A stretch of DNA of 64,000 bases from positions 123,298 to 187,297 of the forward strand of contig PUQB01000496.1 in NCBI GenBank assembly GCA_003024785.1, read 5' to 3'. Source of the DNA: Selaginella tamariscina (lineage: Eukaryota > Streptophyta > Lycopodiopsida > Selaginellales > Selaginellaceae). The notes below the pieces were generated by a model. That model saw nothing but the letters and a program-made list of their open reading frames with translations. It was not told the DNA's origin and did not search any database. Of this stretch, positions 11,806-23,250 are shown piece after piece (position 1 is the first letter of the stretch; every line of letters begins with the position of its first letter). A program made the position numbers and the translations under genes.

Positions 11806-11972
11806 ATGGAGGCTCCAGTGAACAACATAATCTGCGTCTTTGTGAATCCAGAAGGTACAATTTTGGAGCGCCTCGATGTTCCTCAGAATGTCGGCCCCAA
11901 GGAACTCCAAACTCTTATCAACACAGTTCTCCACAATGTAAGCTCTGTGTGTGTGTGTGTGTGTGTACATAT

Positions 11973-12055
<83 letters not shown>

Positions 12056-14534
12056 GTGGTGTATGTGGGTTTTGTTTTTAGGAGGAGCCACTTCCATATG
12101 CATTTTATATCAATAATCACGAGCTTACTGGGCAGCTTGGAGAACACGTATTGCATAACAAAGGTACATTTGCCATATTTATACACACATATTCTTCACA
12201 CACCACCACACATTCATGTTAATTTTCGCGAGCAGTTTCTGTGGAGAAGGATTTGCAAATAGTTTATCATCCACAAGCTGTTTTCCGGATTCGCCCTGTT
12301 ACTCGTTGCTCAGCTACTATATCAGGTTAGCTCCACGCACACAGACACAACTGTATGCGTGGCTATAATTGTTATCTTCATTTATATCATATTCGTAAGG
12401 CATTTGCGTGCGCGTATGTTGCGTATTACTCGATAAATATACATATGTAATACATTCTTTTTTCAGGACATGTGGAAGCTGTCTTATCGGTATCATTCAG
12501 CCCAGATGGAGAACACCTTGCTAGTGGTTCAGGAGATGCTACAGTTCGTTTCTGGGACATTAACACTCAAACACCACTGTATACGTGCAAAGGTACACAC
12601 ACACAACAATTATAGCATCAGACCTTCGACATATAACAAGTAATTCTTATATAAAAATAGGTCATAAGAATTGGGTTCTTTGTATTGCTTGGTCTCCTGA
12701 TGGTCGGATGCTCGTCAGTGCAAGTAAAAACGGGATATATGCCTATGGGATCCTTGTACTGGAAAAGCAAATGGCAATCCTTTAACTGTAAGTTATACGT
12801 CTATATATGTTTGAAATATAAACAAGTATATACGGTTTCATCTTATAGTTCTGTGTCTGTTTCGTACTTATATATACATTATTGTTGCGTATTAGTTGTT
12901 TATATATAATAGCGTTCTAACAGGGGCATAAGAGCTGGATTACGGCTTTAACATGGGAACCAGCTCACATTCAATCCCCTTGTCGACGTTTTTGCCAGTG
13001 CAAGTAAAGATGCAACTATCAGGATATGGGACTGTTTTGGGAAGAAATGTGTATTGACTCTCTCTGGACATACGCGCGCTGTTACTTGTGTAAAATGGTG
13101 GTGTGGATGGACTTTATACTCAAGGTAAGCATGTATGTGTATATGCATATGCATTGTACTCTATATATGAAGTGTAACATGCAATCGAGCATAATATTGT
13201 TATGTTCATGTGTATGCATGTACCTCGATAGTTTACTCAGACGTGGATGCCGTAATGGACTTAATTTTGATTAATTTGTTTTCCCAGCTCACAGGATTGT
13301 ACAATTAAAGTTTGGGAGACACAACAAGGAAAGCTTGTCAGAGAATTGAAGGTTGTTTATAGGCTCTTAATCCTCTGTATATATGTATATGTGTCCGTGC
13401 GTGTGTGTGTTATAGTCTGCATGCATATTAATAATGTATTATGCTAAAACTCTAAGAGGTTATTTCATTTACTTAAACTTGACAGGGACATGGTCACTGG
13501 GTAAACAGTTTAGCTTTGAGCACTGAATACGTGTTGAGAACTGGACCGTATGATCATACAAGGAAAGAGGTTTACAAGCGACGAAGAAATCAAAGAGGTA
13601 TAATAGTATATATATAGCACACTTATACATGTGCGTTTTATGTTTTACATCTGTGCACATGAATATGTGCGTTTATATTTGTCTATATGCATGTATCTCT
13701 GCTTTACGATGTATGTACGTTCTATGCAGTCGGCTCTTCAAAGATATAAGGTTGCAAAAGGGGAGTCTTCCGAAAGGCTTGTTTCAGGCTCAGATGACTT
13801 TACAATGTTTCTGTGGGAGCCTGCAAATGGAAAACATCCAAAAGCACGCATGTCTGGCCACCAACAGGTGTGTGGTATACCTGTGTGTTGAAATATATAA
13901 CTTATATATATACTTCTTTATAGCTTGTGAACCATGTGTACTTCTCTCCTGATGGACGGTGGATAGCTAGTGCATCATTTGATAAGTCTGTTAGGCTGTG
14001 GAATGGATACACTGGAGATTACATTACGACTTTTCGTGGTCACGTTGGTCCTGTATACCAAATTGCGTACGTGTATATTTTGTTTTGTATTATACATTCT
14101 CCTCTCTCTCTCGCTACACACATACACACATGCACTTATTGATGCAGGTGGTCAGCTGATAGTCGGCTTTTGCTCAGTGGAAGCAAGGACTCTACACTCA
14201 AGGTGTGTGCGTGTGTTAATATGCGTATATTGTCCATATATTAATTGAGAGTTGAATCCAGGTATGGGACATGAAAGACACAAACTGCGTGAGGATCTTC
14301 CAGGTCATGCAGACGAGGTAAAAAAAACATATGAATAAAATATAGGTTTATACGTGAACAGCGTATACGGAGAGTGTGTGTGTGTGTTTATGTGTGCGTG
14401 CACGTTCATGCTTGCTGCTGCTTATTATGGTTTTGTATGTTATTGTAAGGTGTATGCCGTGGATTGGAGTCCAGATGGTCAGAAAGTTGCATCAGGTGGA
14501 AAAAGATCGAGTTTTAAAGCTTTGGATGAACTAA
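11806..14534 (+). CDS. NLE1: Notchless/NLE1 (Rsa4) WD40 protein
   Basis: This WD40 factor of 60S ribosome biogenesis works with the Rea1/midasin AAA machine in the nucleolus/nucleus. Thirteen exons fit: 11806-11937, 12082-12163, 12236-12325, 12467-12592, 12661-12787, 12924-13124, 13288-13351, 13486-13597, 13730-13867, 13924-14066, 14148-14202, 14262-14317, 14450-14534, about 470 aa. The N-terminal NLE domain (to about residue 95) is followed by WD repeats such as [67 protein letters not shown] and a last [14 protein letters not shown]. Single-base shifts occur near 12732, 12990, 14275 and 14502, and the exon 8/9 junction is out of phase. Each is an indel in or beside a short homopolymer, so I infer assembly error in a functional gene. 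Intron 1 has GT, CT and TA microsatellites. Confidence 0.9.
11946..12054. repeat. Compound (GT)n(CT)n(TA)n microsatellite
   Basis: It lies in NLE intron 1, starting only about 8 bases after the splice donor: about 9 GT, then about 30 CT/TC units with one TTC break, then about 12 TA units. Confidence 0.95.
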
Positions 14535-14779
14535 GTATACTTTTTTAATTCTATAATTTCTTATTTCATTGAAAATTTAGTTTTATATATATTGTGATTT
14601 TTATAATGTTATAAATTTATTTTCTTTTAAATGCAGTTTTAAAATTTTACTAAAATTGAGATTTAATTATTGGTATCATAATATCATATTAAATATATTA
14701 ATTTAACTTACCATTATGTCATTTATATAGATATCTATTGTGTATTATTATCGTTTGAGAGGCTAAGGTGCTTGTGGTG

Positions 14780-16673
14780 ATGGCAATTTCTGTACAAGCC
14801 GCATTTTGCACCTCTTACAAAGCTCGAACAGATCTTACAAAGGCCTTTCCTGTAGTTTCACACTCCCTAGTTTCACATTTTCAGGTAAGTTACACATTGA
14901 TTGCAACTTAGTTTCACATATTTCTTGCAATTGCAATTAAAAAAATTAATATTTATATGGTTAAATTCACAAGAGATTTAAAATTATATCCATTCAACTC
15001 CCACTGTCCTGCAGATTTTCATATCAAACTTTTTAAATACGGTATTGTTGTATTGATTTCAAAATTAAGATTTTATTTAAGTAATTATTGAAACAACATT
15101 TAAAATGTTTTAATCTATTTTGTAACTTAACATTCAAGGTTGGATACAAAGGGATAGCCAAGCTCCAGGTCACACATTTTCAAGTAGGCTTCATATATCT
15201 ATTTAACATAGTTTTACATGTTTATATTTGATTAAATAACAAAAATTCTATATAAAAGTGAACCATAAAAATTTAAGAAATATATCTTTTTAAACATAGT
15301 TTCACATTAAATTTAACACAGTCTTACAGAACACTCCAGGGTCAAAATGGAGAAAACGAGTAGTAATGGCAAGTTCTACAATGGAGGTTTCTAATAGAAA
15401 GGTTTTAATTGTGAACACAAACTCTGGAGGCCATGCAGTCATTGGTTTCTGGCTGGCAAAGGACCTTGTTGCAGCAGGAAACAAAGTTACAATCTTCACC
15501 GTCGGTGATGAGACTCTGATAAGATGAAGAAACCACCCTTCTCTAAGTTCTCTGTAAGCGTGTGTGTGCGTGCAGTGTAAACGTAACATTCTCTCACACA
15601 CACGCACTGCATATACATGTGTATACTTCAGGAACTCCGTGAGCTTGGGGTAGAGACTGTTTGGGGTGATCCAGCTGATGTTGGAGCTGCATCGGGTAAC
15701 AACGCGTTTGACGTTGTTTTGGATAACAATGGGAAAGACCTGGATAGTGTGAAGTATGTGATGTGTGTTAATATTTAATAGATAATAGTTAATGTTTTTG
15801 TTTAATGCAGGCCTGTAGCAGATTGGGCAAAGTCCAAAGGAGTTGAACAGTTCCTGTTTATTAGCAGCGCAGGAATCTACAAACCAACCGAGGAACCTCC
15901 TCATGTTGAAGGGGTGATTATTTATTTAATTAGCTATCAAATAATTAATTCATCTAATGGTTTTAGTTTAAGAGCAGGACGAGGTTAAGAGCGATGCTGG
16001 ACACGTTCTTGTTGAAGAGTACATATCTAAACTGTCTTTCAAATACTGGTCTTCGTTTAGACCTCAATACATGACTGGCTCAGGCAACAACAAGGACTGT
16101 GAAGAATGGTTCTTCGACAGTAAGTTAAAACCCTAAAACGCAAACCCTAAACCTAAGATGATTATTTATAGGGATTGCACGGGACAGACCTGTACCAATC
16201 CCATCCCCAGGAATCCAGGTAACAAACATAGCACATGTATCGGACCTGTCCAGTATGATAACCTTGGCAATTGGCAAGCCGACTGTCTCAAATGCGACTA
16301 TTTTTAATGCTGTGAGTGACCGCGGTGTCACATTTGATGGGCTTGTCCGGCTCTGTGCGAAAGCTGCCGGAAAGGATGCTAAGATCGTCCATTATGATGC
16401 CAAAAGATTGGTATTGATGCAAAGAAGGCCTTCCCCTTCCGCAATATGGTATGCATGTGTACATATGTGTGTGTACGCTTACACGCACACGTCTTTTGGC
16501 AGCACTTTTATGCGGAGCCAAGGGCAGCAAAGGAGAAGTTGGGATGGACAAGCAAGACTAACCTAGCCGAAGATCTTAAAGAAAGGTATGAAGAATATGT
16601 GAAGATTGGCAGAGACAAGAAAGATATCAAGTTTGAGCTTGATGATGCAATTTTGAGCAAGGTGGCTGCTTGA
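14780..16673 (+). CDS. CSP41A: Chloroplast stem-loop binding protein CSP41a
   Basis: CSP41a is a plastid RNA-binding/endonuclease protein of the atypical short-chain dehydrogenase family. It acts on stem-loops of chloroplast mRNAs such as petD. Eight exons: 14780-14884, 15139-15183, 15330-15553, 15632-15753, 15811-15913, 15978-16119, 16172-16448, 16503-16673, about 396 aa (Arabidopsis about 406). The first two small exons and the start of exon 3 give a Ser/Thr/Lys-rich, acid-poor transit peptide ([16 protein letters not shown]...). The mature part has the Rossmann-like [60 protein letters not shown] and C-terminal [17 protein letters not shown]. One base is missing near 15514 and one near 16406; with these the length is a multiple of three. 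It lies 245 bp downstream of NLE on the same strand. Confidence 0.93.
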
Positions 16674-17485
16674 AATTAAAACATATATATGTAATGGATG
16701 TTTCCACACACACATCTCTCTCTCTACTAAGTCTTAGGGTGTTGCGTCTTTTTATGTAGATATGCAGATATTTTCATAACATAATTGCTGTTAACTACAT
16801 AGAGCTAAGAACCTAAATCTAATTATGTATTATTTTTTTAACATATTATAATATGATGGTGAAATTTTAACATTCTAAGTTCATTATCGTTATTTTAAAA
16901 CCTATGATCCCACCTTTATAAATATCATTAGCAATTTATTCAATATATTATTTATATATTTAGTTAATCTAAAATGCACATCTTTCAATCAATTTTCAAA
17001 TTTGAGAAACAAATTGAGACTGGTGTGCGTGTACATGTATGTGAACTAACCCAGTGATGCTTGTCTCTATGAGACTGGCTCCTGCTCTTGATGTCATTGC
17101 AATTAAGACACAAAATAATAATCAAATTTTCGTATTTTGAATTTTGAATTTTAAATTTAAATATTTAACACCTCATAAATACTTAAAAGAGACAACTCGT
17201 CCCGCAGTTATGAAATTAATAATTGTTAGATCTTATTATTTAACGGGTGTAATGTAACTACAGTAAATACTAGGTTACCTTAGTAAAAAAGGTATATACC
17301 TAATTATATTTGGACTATCTTATAAATTCATAATAGATTATCTTATAATTATAAGATTAACTTTGTATATACCTTAATTATTAAAGTAACCTACGTATTT
17401 ATCGTAGTTACCTTACACTGTACTAGTTTTCAAAATTCAACTTCCTTCTTTAATCATAATTAATTAAGTTAATTATTTTAATAAT

Positions 17486-17517
<32 letters not shown>

Positions 17518-18150
17518 TTAAATTAAAAATATCGAAAGGGTTAATGTATTTCATCTATTTGGTATATGATTTATTTTTTTTAAATACGTGCTTTTCCTTG
17601 ATTTTAGTATTTGCTAATTAATTGGTATTTTCTCCTGATTACAATAATAATTGATATAAAAATGGTCTAACAAATTCGAATTTAATAAATTCTGAAGTTT
17701 ATGAAAATAATATCAGTTTTCTATTTGAAATTTTGATATGAAAAATAAGAAATAATTATAAAGAACACATTATACGCGTGTGTAATGTATTCTAACCATA
17801 TTGCACACATGCACACACATTCATATACACACATTACAATTTACAACAGAAAGAAAACCCGTTCAGTATATTTATGTTTTGTTTGTGTGATCTTTTAAGG
17901 GAACGGAACAACAATTTATTCTTATTATTAATCTAAAGTCTTAAGTATATTCTTTTTTATTTAAAAATTTTGTATCTTACCTAAAAAGCTATAGAATCGT
18001 TGCTATGTTGAGGTTTCTCTATGTTGATCTTCACTGTTCCAGGAAAGAAGATTTATATGTATGAAGAGTTGAGCTCACACAAAACGACTACAGTTCGATC
18101 GGAAGCGTTGAAAGATGAATCTGCATCTTAGCCGTTCAAAATTTTATTAA
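16674..18150. other. AT-rich intergenic region
   Basis: No coding or RNA gene is visible. It contains a short CT run (16712-16726), a (TA)n run at about 17487-17509 and scattered CACACA runs near 17800. Composition changes sharply to GC-rich at about 18.15 kb. Confidence 0.6.
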
Positions 18151-18206
18151 AGGTCTTAGGGCTACCTCTGGCCATCTGCAGCAGGGTTAGTAGGGAAATT
18201 GAGGCC

Positions 18207-20042
18207 GTGGGCGAGAAGATACGCAGCGAAGTACCTCTGGCCATGGACGATCAGCTGCAGCAGGAGATTGCAAAGGTTAGTAGGGAAATTGAGGACGTGG
18301 ACGAGAAGATACGCAGCGAAATTGCATCCGAAAGTCCTCTTCTTCAATACTGGATTAATGAGAAGCAGCAGCTGCGGAGGAAGAAGGAGCAGCTGCGGAG
18401 GAAGAAGGAGCAGCTGCGGAGGGAGGAGGAACAGCTGTGGAGGACGAAGCTCCTCTTGTTGAAGGAGAAGGAGCAGCTGCGCGAGAAGGAGCTCCTTTTG
18501 CTTAAGTCCTCTGGCGTTTCCCACCGCCCTCAAGGTAAGCATTGTGTGTGATTGCTCCGTTTTGCTCATTGTCGTCGATACATTCGGTGCAAACAGGTGC
18601 GGCTGATGAGTTTGCGGCGCTGGCTGCAGCTGTTCCTGAGTTCTCCTGGAACGCAGAAGATGGGCCATCTGAGGAAGCACTGGAGAAGTACCTGTTCGAC
18701 TTCGACTGCCTGGCCGGTCGAGTACCACTGGTGGATGGGACATACTTCGAACAGCTTTCTGGCCCAGAAAGCAAGGCGTTCTTTCATTCGAAAAGCGAGC
18801 TGGGCGGTTTTGTTCTGAACGCGATCATGACTCCCATGGCTGGCTCCGGTGAACGGGTAGCCAACATCCGCATTTTGGAGTTTTGCAGACTGCTGGACTG
18901 CATGAGGCGTTACTCGAGCATCAGTTTCCGCTTAGACTTCCAATTTTCGATGGATGGGTGGAGGCGGCATCAGGATCCACGTCCACACAGACCGCTCGGC
19001 TTGGCAAGCGGAAAAGGCCTGATTTCCTCTTGGAGGTGCGGGAGTTTCTTTTCATGCTCGGGGAGGGGAAGAGTCCGACTTCTCTGTGGCGTGCAACGAG
19101 ATACGAATGAAGCTGGCCACGGTGCCCGGATGGGTGTTCGGCGACGTCCGTTTCTTCCTCGCCTTTGCTGCTGCCGGGTTTAGATGGCAGCTATTTCTAA
19201 AGAGAGGTTCAAGCGAGGAGCCTGAAGCAGTGGGGAAGGCGTTCGACCTGAGCAATTTCAATGATCGCGTGAAGCTCGTGCTGCTCTTTTTCAAGCTCTA
19301 CTTTGTGTGCTTGAGCATGACCAACAAGCACGTCCACACTGGGTACGTATCTTCTGTTTCTAATGTCTGGTGGTGTAACTGAGAAACGTTTGTGCGTTGT
19401 TTCTATAGAATGCTGCCGCTTTTCAAGAAGCACGAAAGGGCTTTCTCTACCGTTGAGCTTGATGCAGAGGGATGCGTCAAGGTGATTGAAAAGTGGAGTG
19501 AGTTCAAGAGAACGTTTGGTGTTGCGCTCTCGGACATAGAAAAGGCCTACTCCGTCAGCGCTGCTCAGCTTGTCTTTGCGGTGGTGCCGCCGGTGGTGTC
19601 AAAAGGGAGGTACTTGGTCCGAACGGGTCCTCTGGGACTACCTGCCAAATTCCAGGTGAGATCGGTGGACGACTGCAAGCAGCTTGCCCAGGACTTGCTC
19701 ACTGCTTTAGCTGCTCTCCACGCAGTAGAACTTGTTCATCGAGATATTCGTTTAGCTAACGTCATCTGGTCGCCGGATAAGAAGTGTTACGTGCTCATTG
19801 ACTTGGAGTGCGTTGGTCGAGTTAGGAGCAGGATGTCCAAGGTTCTCACCGACTACACATCGGACACTCTGGTAGATCGTAAGTACACAAAACCTCTGAC
19901 TTTATCAACTTGGAGTTCTCTTGACTAAATGACTCCTCTATTGCACCCGGATGAACAATGCAAAGACTTCATCGGGATGCTCCAGAGCCATGGCTCTAAC
20001 TGCAAGCCCCAAAAGCTGCTGACTCATGCCTGGCTCGCCTGA
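18207..20042 (+). CDS. Coiled-coil plus protein-kinase-like gene, GC-rich
   Basis: I do not recognise a named gene, but the C-terminal part has a kinase-like catalytic loop LVHRDIRLANVIW (about 19730-19770) and a metal-binding-like VLIDLE instead of DFG. The N-terminal part is a charged coiled coil with repeats of QLRRKKE and a tandem duplication of about 96 bp (18185-18330). A glycine-rich loop is not evident, so it may be a degenerate kinase. Likely exons: 18207-18534, 18597-18856, 18889-19340, 19409-19878, then a last exon ending at 20042. Introns are about 62, 32 and 68 bp, much shorter than in neighbours; the 32-bp one is doubtful. A base seems lost near 19066. Architecture and short introns resemble expanded Selaginella families (inference). 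The start is uncertain because homologous coiled-coil sequence continues upstream to about 18160. Confidence 0.55.
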
Positions 20043-20192
20043 TGCTCTTGTTACCCTTTGATATCAAAGTCTTTTTGAAGCATAAAGTTATTTGTGATCG
20101 GTTTTGCCAAGAAGTATCAGTATATGATGAAAGTGTTTTCTTAACAAAAAAGAAAAAAGAAAAAGAAAAAATAACAGCAAGGATTAAGTGTG

Positions 20193-20711
20193 ATGACAAC
20201 CGTGATTTTCCCGCTCCACTCGCTGGTGTTGGAGAACCGGCTCTACCTCCTGGGGAATGCTCTGGTGCTCATGTACGGGAGGTTTTCGAGGCTCGAGGAG
20301 GCCCGGGTGGTGTTCGAGAGCCTCCCGAGCCCCTCGATCTGATCTGCTCTGGAACATCATGGTTCAGGTGTATCTCCGGAACTCGGACCTCCGCAGCGCG
20401 AAGGATTTGTTCGATAGGATGCCGCAGAGGAATGTTGTCTCCTGGACCTGCCTCGCTTCCGGTTATGCCCATTGTGGGCATCTGGAGATGGCCAGAGCAA
20501 TGTTCCAGAGGATGGCTCAGCGGAGCGTGATCTCCTGGAATGTGATTATCTCCTCCCACGTCCAGTTCGGGCTGCTTAGTTTTGCGGAGGGCTTTTTCAG
20601 AAACGCGCCGGAAAGAAGCGTGGTTTCGTGGACTGCGATGCTCGCCGCATATGCCGACAAGGGGATCTGCTGCTGTCGAAGCGGTTCTTCGATGAGATGC
20701 CGAGCCGGACC
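20193..20711 (+). pseudogene. Truncated PPR (pentatricopeptide repeat) gene fragment
   Basis: PPR proteins bind organellar RNA. Here four consecutive short (S-type, about 31 aa) repeats are readable: RNSDLRSAKDLFDRMPQRN, then WTCLASGYAHCGHLEMARAM, WNVIISSHVQFGLLSFAEG and WTAMLAAYADKG. An earlier piece ends LEEARVVFESLPSPSI. Frame breaks occur near 20339 and 20662. Coding sequence stops abruptly at about 20711 and runs into AT-rich DNA. No N-terminal targeting exon or C-terminal E/DYW domain is present. It is GC-rich like the preceding gene and starts only about 150 bp after it. It is a fragment, not a working gene. Confidence 0.75.
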
Positions 20712-21849
20712 TAAATTATATATCAAACCTAATATCTTTTATATAGATATATAAGGACCACTATATTATATACATGGATATTATATACATTGGTGTGAAA
20801 ATACTCAACATCTATATACATATCATTATATTTTGCATGCTATTTAATTATGTATTTTATATTGGTCTAACTATCTGATTACGATATATATATATATATA
20901 TAATATATATGCATGCATGTATGTATGTATATTTTTTCTTACATTGATTTGTAAATTAATTAAGAAAATAAACGTTTTAATTTCAGAATGTAGGTCCTCC
21001 AGATCATACACACCTCCTATCTTAAAAAGTATTAAAACATTTTAATTCAAATTTAAATTTTAAATATAAGGGTTCTTATTACAAGTTATAAAATATCATT
21101 AATTAAAAAGAGTTTTTAATTAAAAAATTAAAATTATATTTTAAATATATATTTAAGCTCATTCTAAATAAATGATCATTTACCTTCGTTATAGACATAT
21201 CAAATAATTTTATTATGTAATATTTATTATAATTATTACTATATGAGGTACCCTATGCTTTATGTATACCATATGCATGTGTGGATGTATATTTATATTT
21301 ATGTCCATTGTATGTATAGGTGTACATACACACATATATAAAATTATATCTTGTTAATGTAACTTTTTAATGAAAAAGTATATGTGATAAATAAGTCGTA
21401 TCGATATGACATATGTATAATTTTATTACTTGGAGTCTCACACACACATCTTATGATACATGCATATTGAATAATTCCACACACACATATCCACTAAGTA
21501 ATTACGTTATTGTTATATAATTTATTTAAATTGGGATGTTTACTTGCCCCATTGGCAGCCCTACTTAAAGTGACTTTAAATGCAAAAATGTAATTAAATA
21601 AACAAAAAGTTACACATTCTCAACAGTTTATGTATGTAGCTAATTCTACTTGGACTCTTGATTTTAAATTAAGTTCAAAAATAAAATTTCTTTAATCAAT
21701 AAAGTGGAACTACTCAAGAGCGACATTACATCTTTAATGAACACTAATACAAAGTCTCAGAATGAGTGCTTGTTATGTCTGTTTTTATAATGTTTGTGCT
21801 TGTAATGTGTTTGTGTGTACTTTGTGCTTATAATGTGTCTGTGTGTACA
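20712..21849. other. AT-rich intergenic DNA
   Basis: No gene is seen. It contains a TA run at 20884-20906 followed by ATGC/ATGT repeats (20910-20930), and scattered CA-rich runs. Confidence 0.6.
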
Positions 21850-22150
21850 TGCTTTGTCACACACACATCTCATGCACATTCCCCTTTGTTACACAAAGAA
21901 ATAGCCCATGCATATTCCCTATGTCACACACATAGAGACATTCCATGCACCTCATACACACCATCCCATACACATTCCCTTTATCACACAGAGACATTCC
22001 ATGCACATCACATAAACACATCCCATGCACATTCTCTTTATCACACACAAAGACATATTATACACACCACACACATACATCCCATGTACATTCCCTTTGT
22101 CACACCAATAGAAACATCCCATGTACATCACACACCACACATATCATCTT
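21850..22150. repeat. Minisatellite with a ~58-bp period
   Basis: About five imperfect units share CATCCCATGCACATTCCCTT, then T-rich/CACACA and AGACATTCCATGCACATCA sub-blocks. Open frames rich in His/Thr or Cys/Met on both strands arise only from this repeat. Confidence 0.8.
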
Positions 22151-23250
22151 GTGTGTGTGCACTTAATTATATAAGTATATATTTGTAGGTACTGTAAGAG
22201 GCACAATGTATATAGAAGTGTTACATAATGTAAACCTTGTTAAGAAAAATAAGTAATTGATCTTAATAAGTTATGTCAACATAAATTTCATAAGCTTACT
22301 ATAGCAAGTAAAATATATATTATAAATGTTCAAGAAAGTAAATAGCACATGTTACTTGTAATATTTCACAAACATAAAATTTCATAAACGTATATGCAAT
22401 GCTATGCGAGAGTGGATGGGAAAATAACTAATTACATTTAAGATTAAGGATTTAAGGGGGCTAACACAATAACAACCATCATAGTTATAATAAGATTTAT
22501 TCAATGGAGAGGATGATATGTACTTTTGTTGTGTGTGTGTGTATTTTAAATTTGTATATTTGACAAGAGAAGATCATTATAGTTTTAGCAAGAATAAAAG
22601 AAAAATCAAGTTTGATAATATTGAATTTTTATATCTTAACACTTAAGGAGAGTGCTAAAGTAATTGCCAAAATTACAAAAGTTGAAAACATAAAAAAATA
22701 TAAAGCAAGTTTAGAAATAGACTTCAAAATTATTAATAATCTAATTAAATTAGTTGATAATTTGATTCTCATTAATTAAAGCATGATAAAAAAATGAATA
22801 TATCTTATTAAATAATCCCATTATAGCTCCAGTAAATACTAATTTCTCAATACCTATAAACAAGTTAAGAACATATTCATTAAGTTTAGTGAGAGCTGAC
22901 AAGATCTTGGCATACCCCCATTACATGTGAATAAAGTAAAGAATTGGGTAACATGCTATAAAAACATAACAAAGCATAAAGCATTAGTTCAAAAAGCATT
23001 TATCAGGTGCTTAATGGAATGCATAACACATACTTTAATAATAACAACGAAGACAGAGAGGCTTTGTTTTTTCATCATATCAAATATCTCTTTAATAGGC
23101 ATTGAATATGCCTAGCATAATCAGTCAAGTTGTGCATGTTGATTGTGCACAAACCTTAAAGAAGAGAAAATGAAAAGTCATCAATGGAGATTGAGGTGTT
23201 GAATAAAGTGTGAAGTTGCAAGGTGCGATAATAAGACTTTGTCGCATTGC
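22151..23250. other. AT-rich intergenic DNA
   Basis: No supported gene. 22850-23250 is less AT-rich and might be a remnant of a transposon, but no motif could be recognised. Confidence 0.5.

Noticed and set aside
11918-12103. Open frames made of His-Thr, Arg-Glu or Tyr-Ile repeats
   Set aside because: These and similar frames at 28004-28340, 30840-31148, 48176-48376 and 50982-51212 are translations of microsatellites and lie inside introns.
18162-18743. 193-codon minus-strand frame in the GC-rich island
   Set aside because: It is the antisense shadow of the coiled-coil exon; its Leu/Gln/Pro repeats mirror the plus-strand Lys/Glu/Gln repeats.
20193-20711. Complete PPR gene
   Set aside because: It has only about five repeats, two frame breaks and an abrupt 3' truncation, so it is reported as a fragment.
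21766-22188. 140-codon frame as a secreted His-rich protein
   Set aside because: The frame follows the 58-bp minisatellite and exists on both strands; no splice or regulatory context supports a gene.
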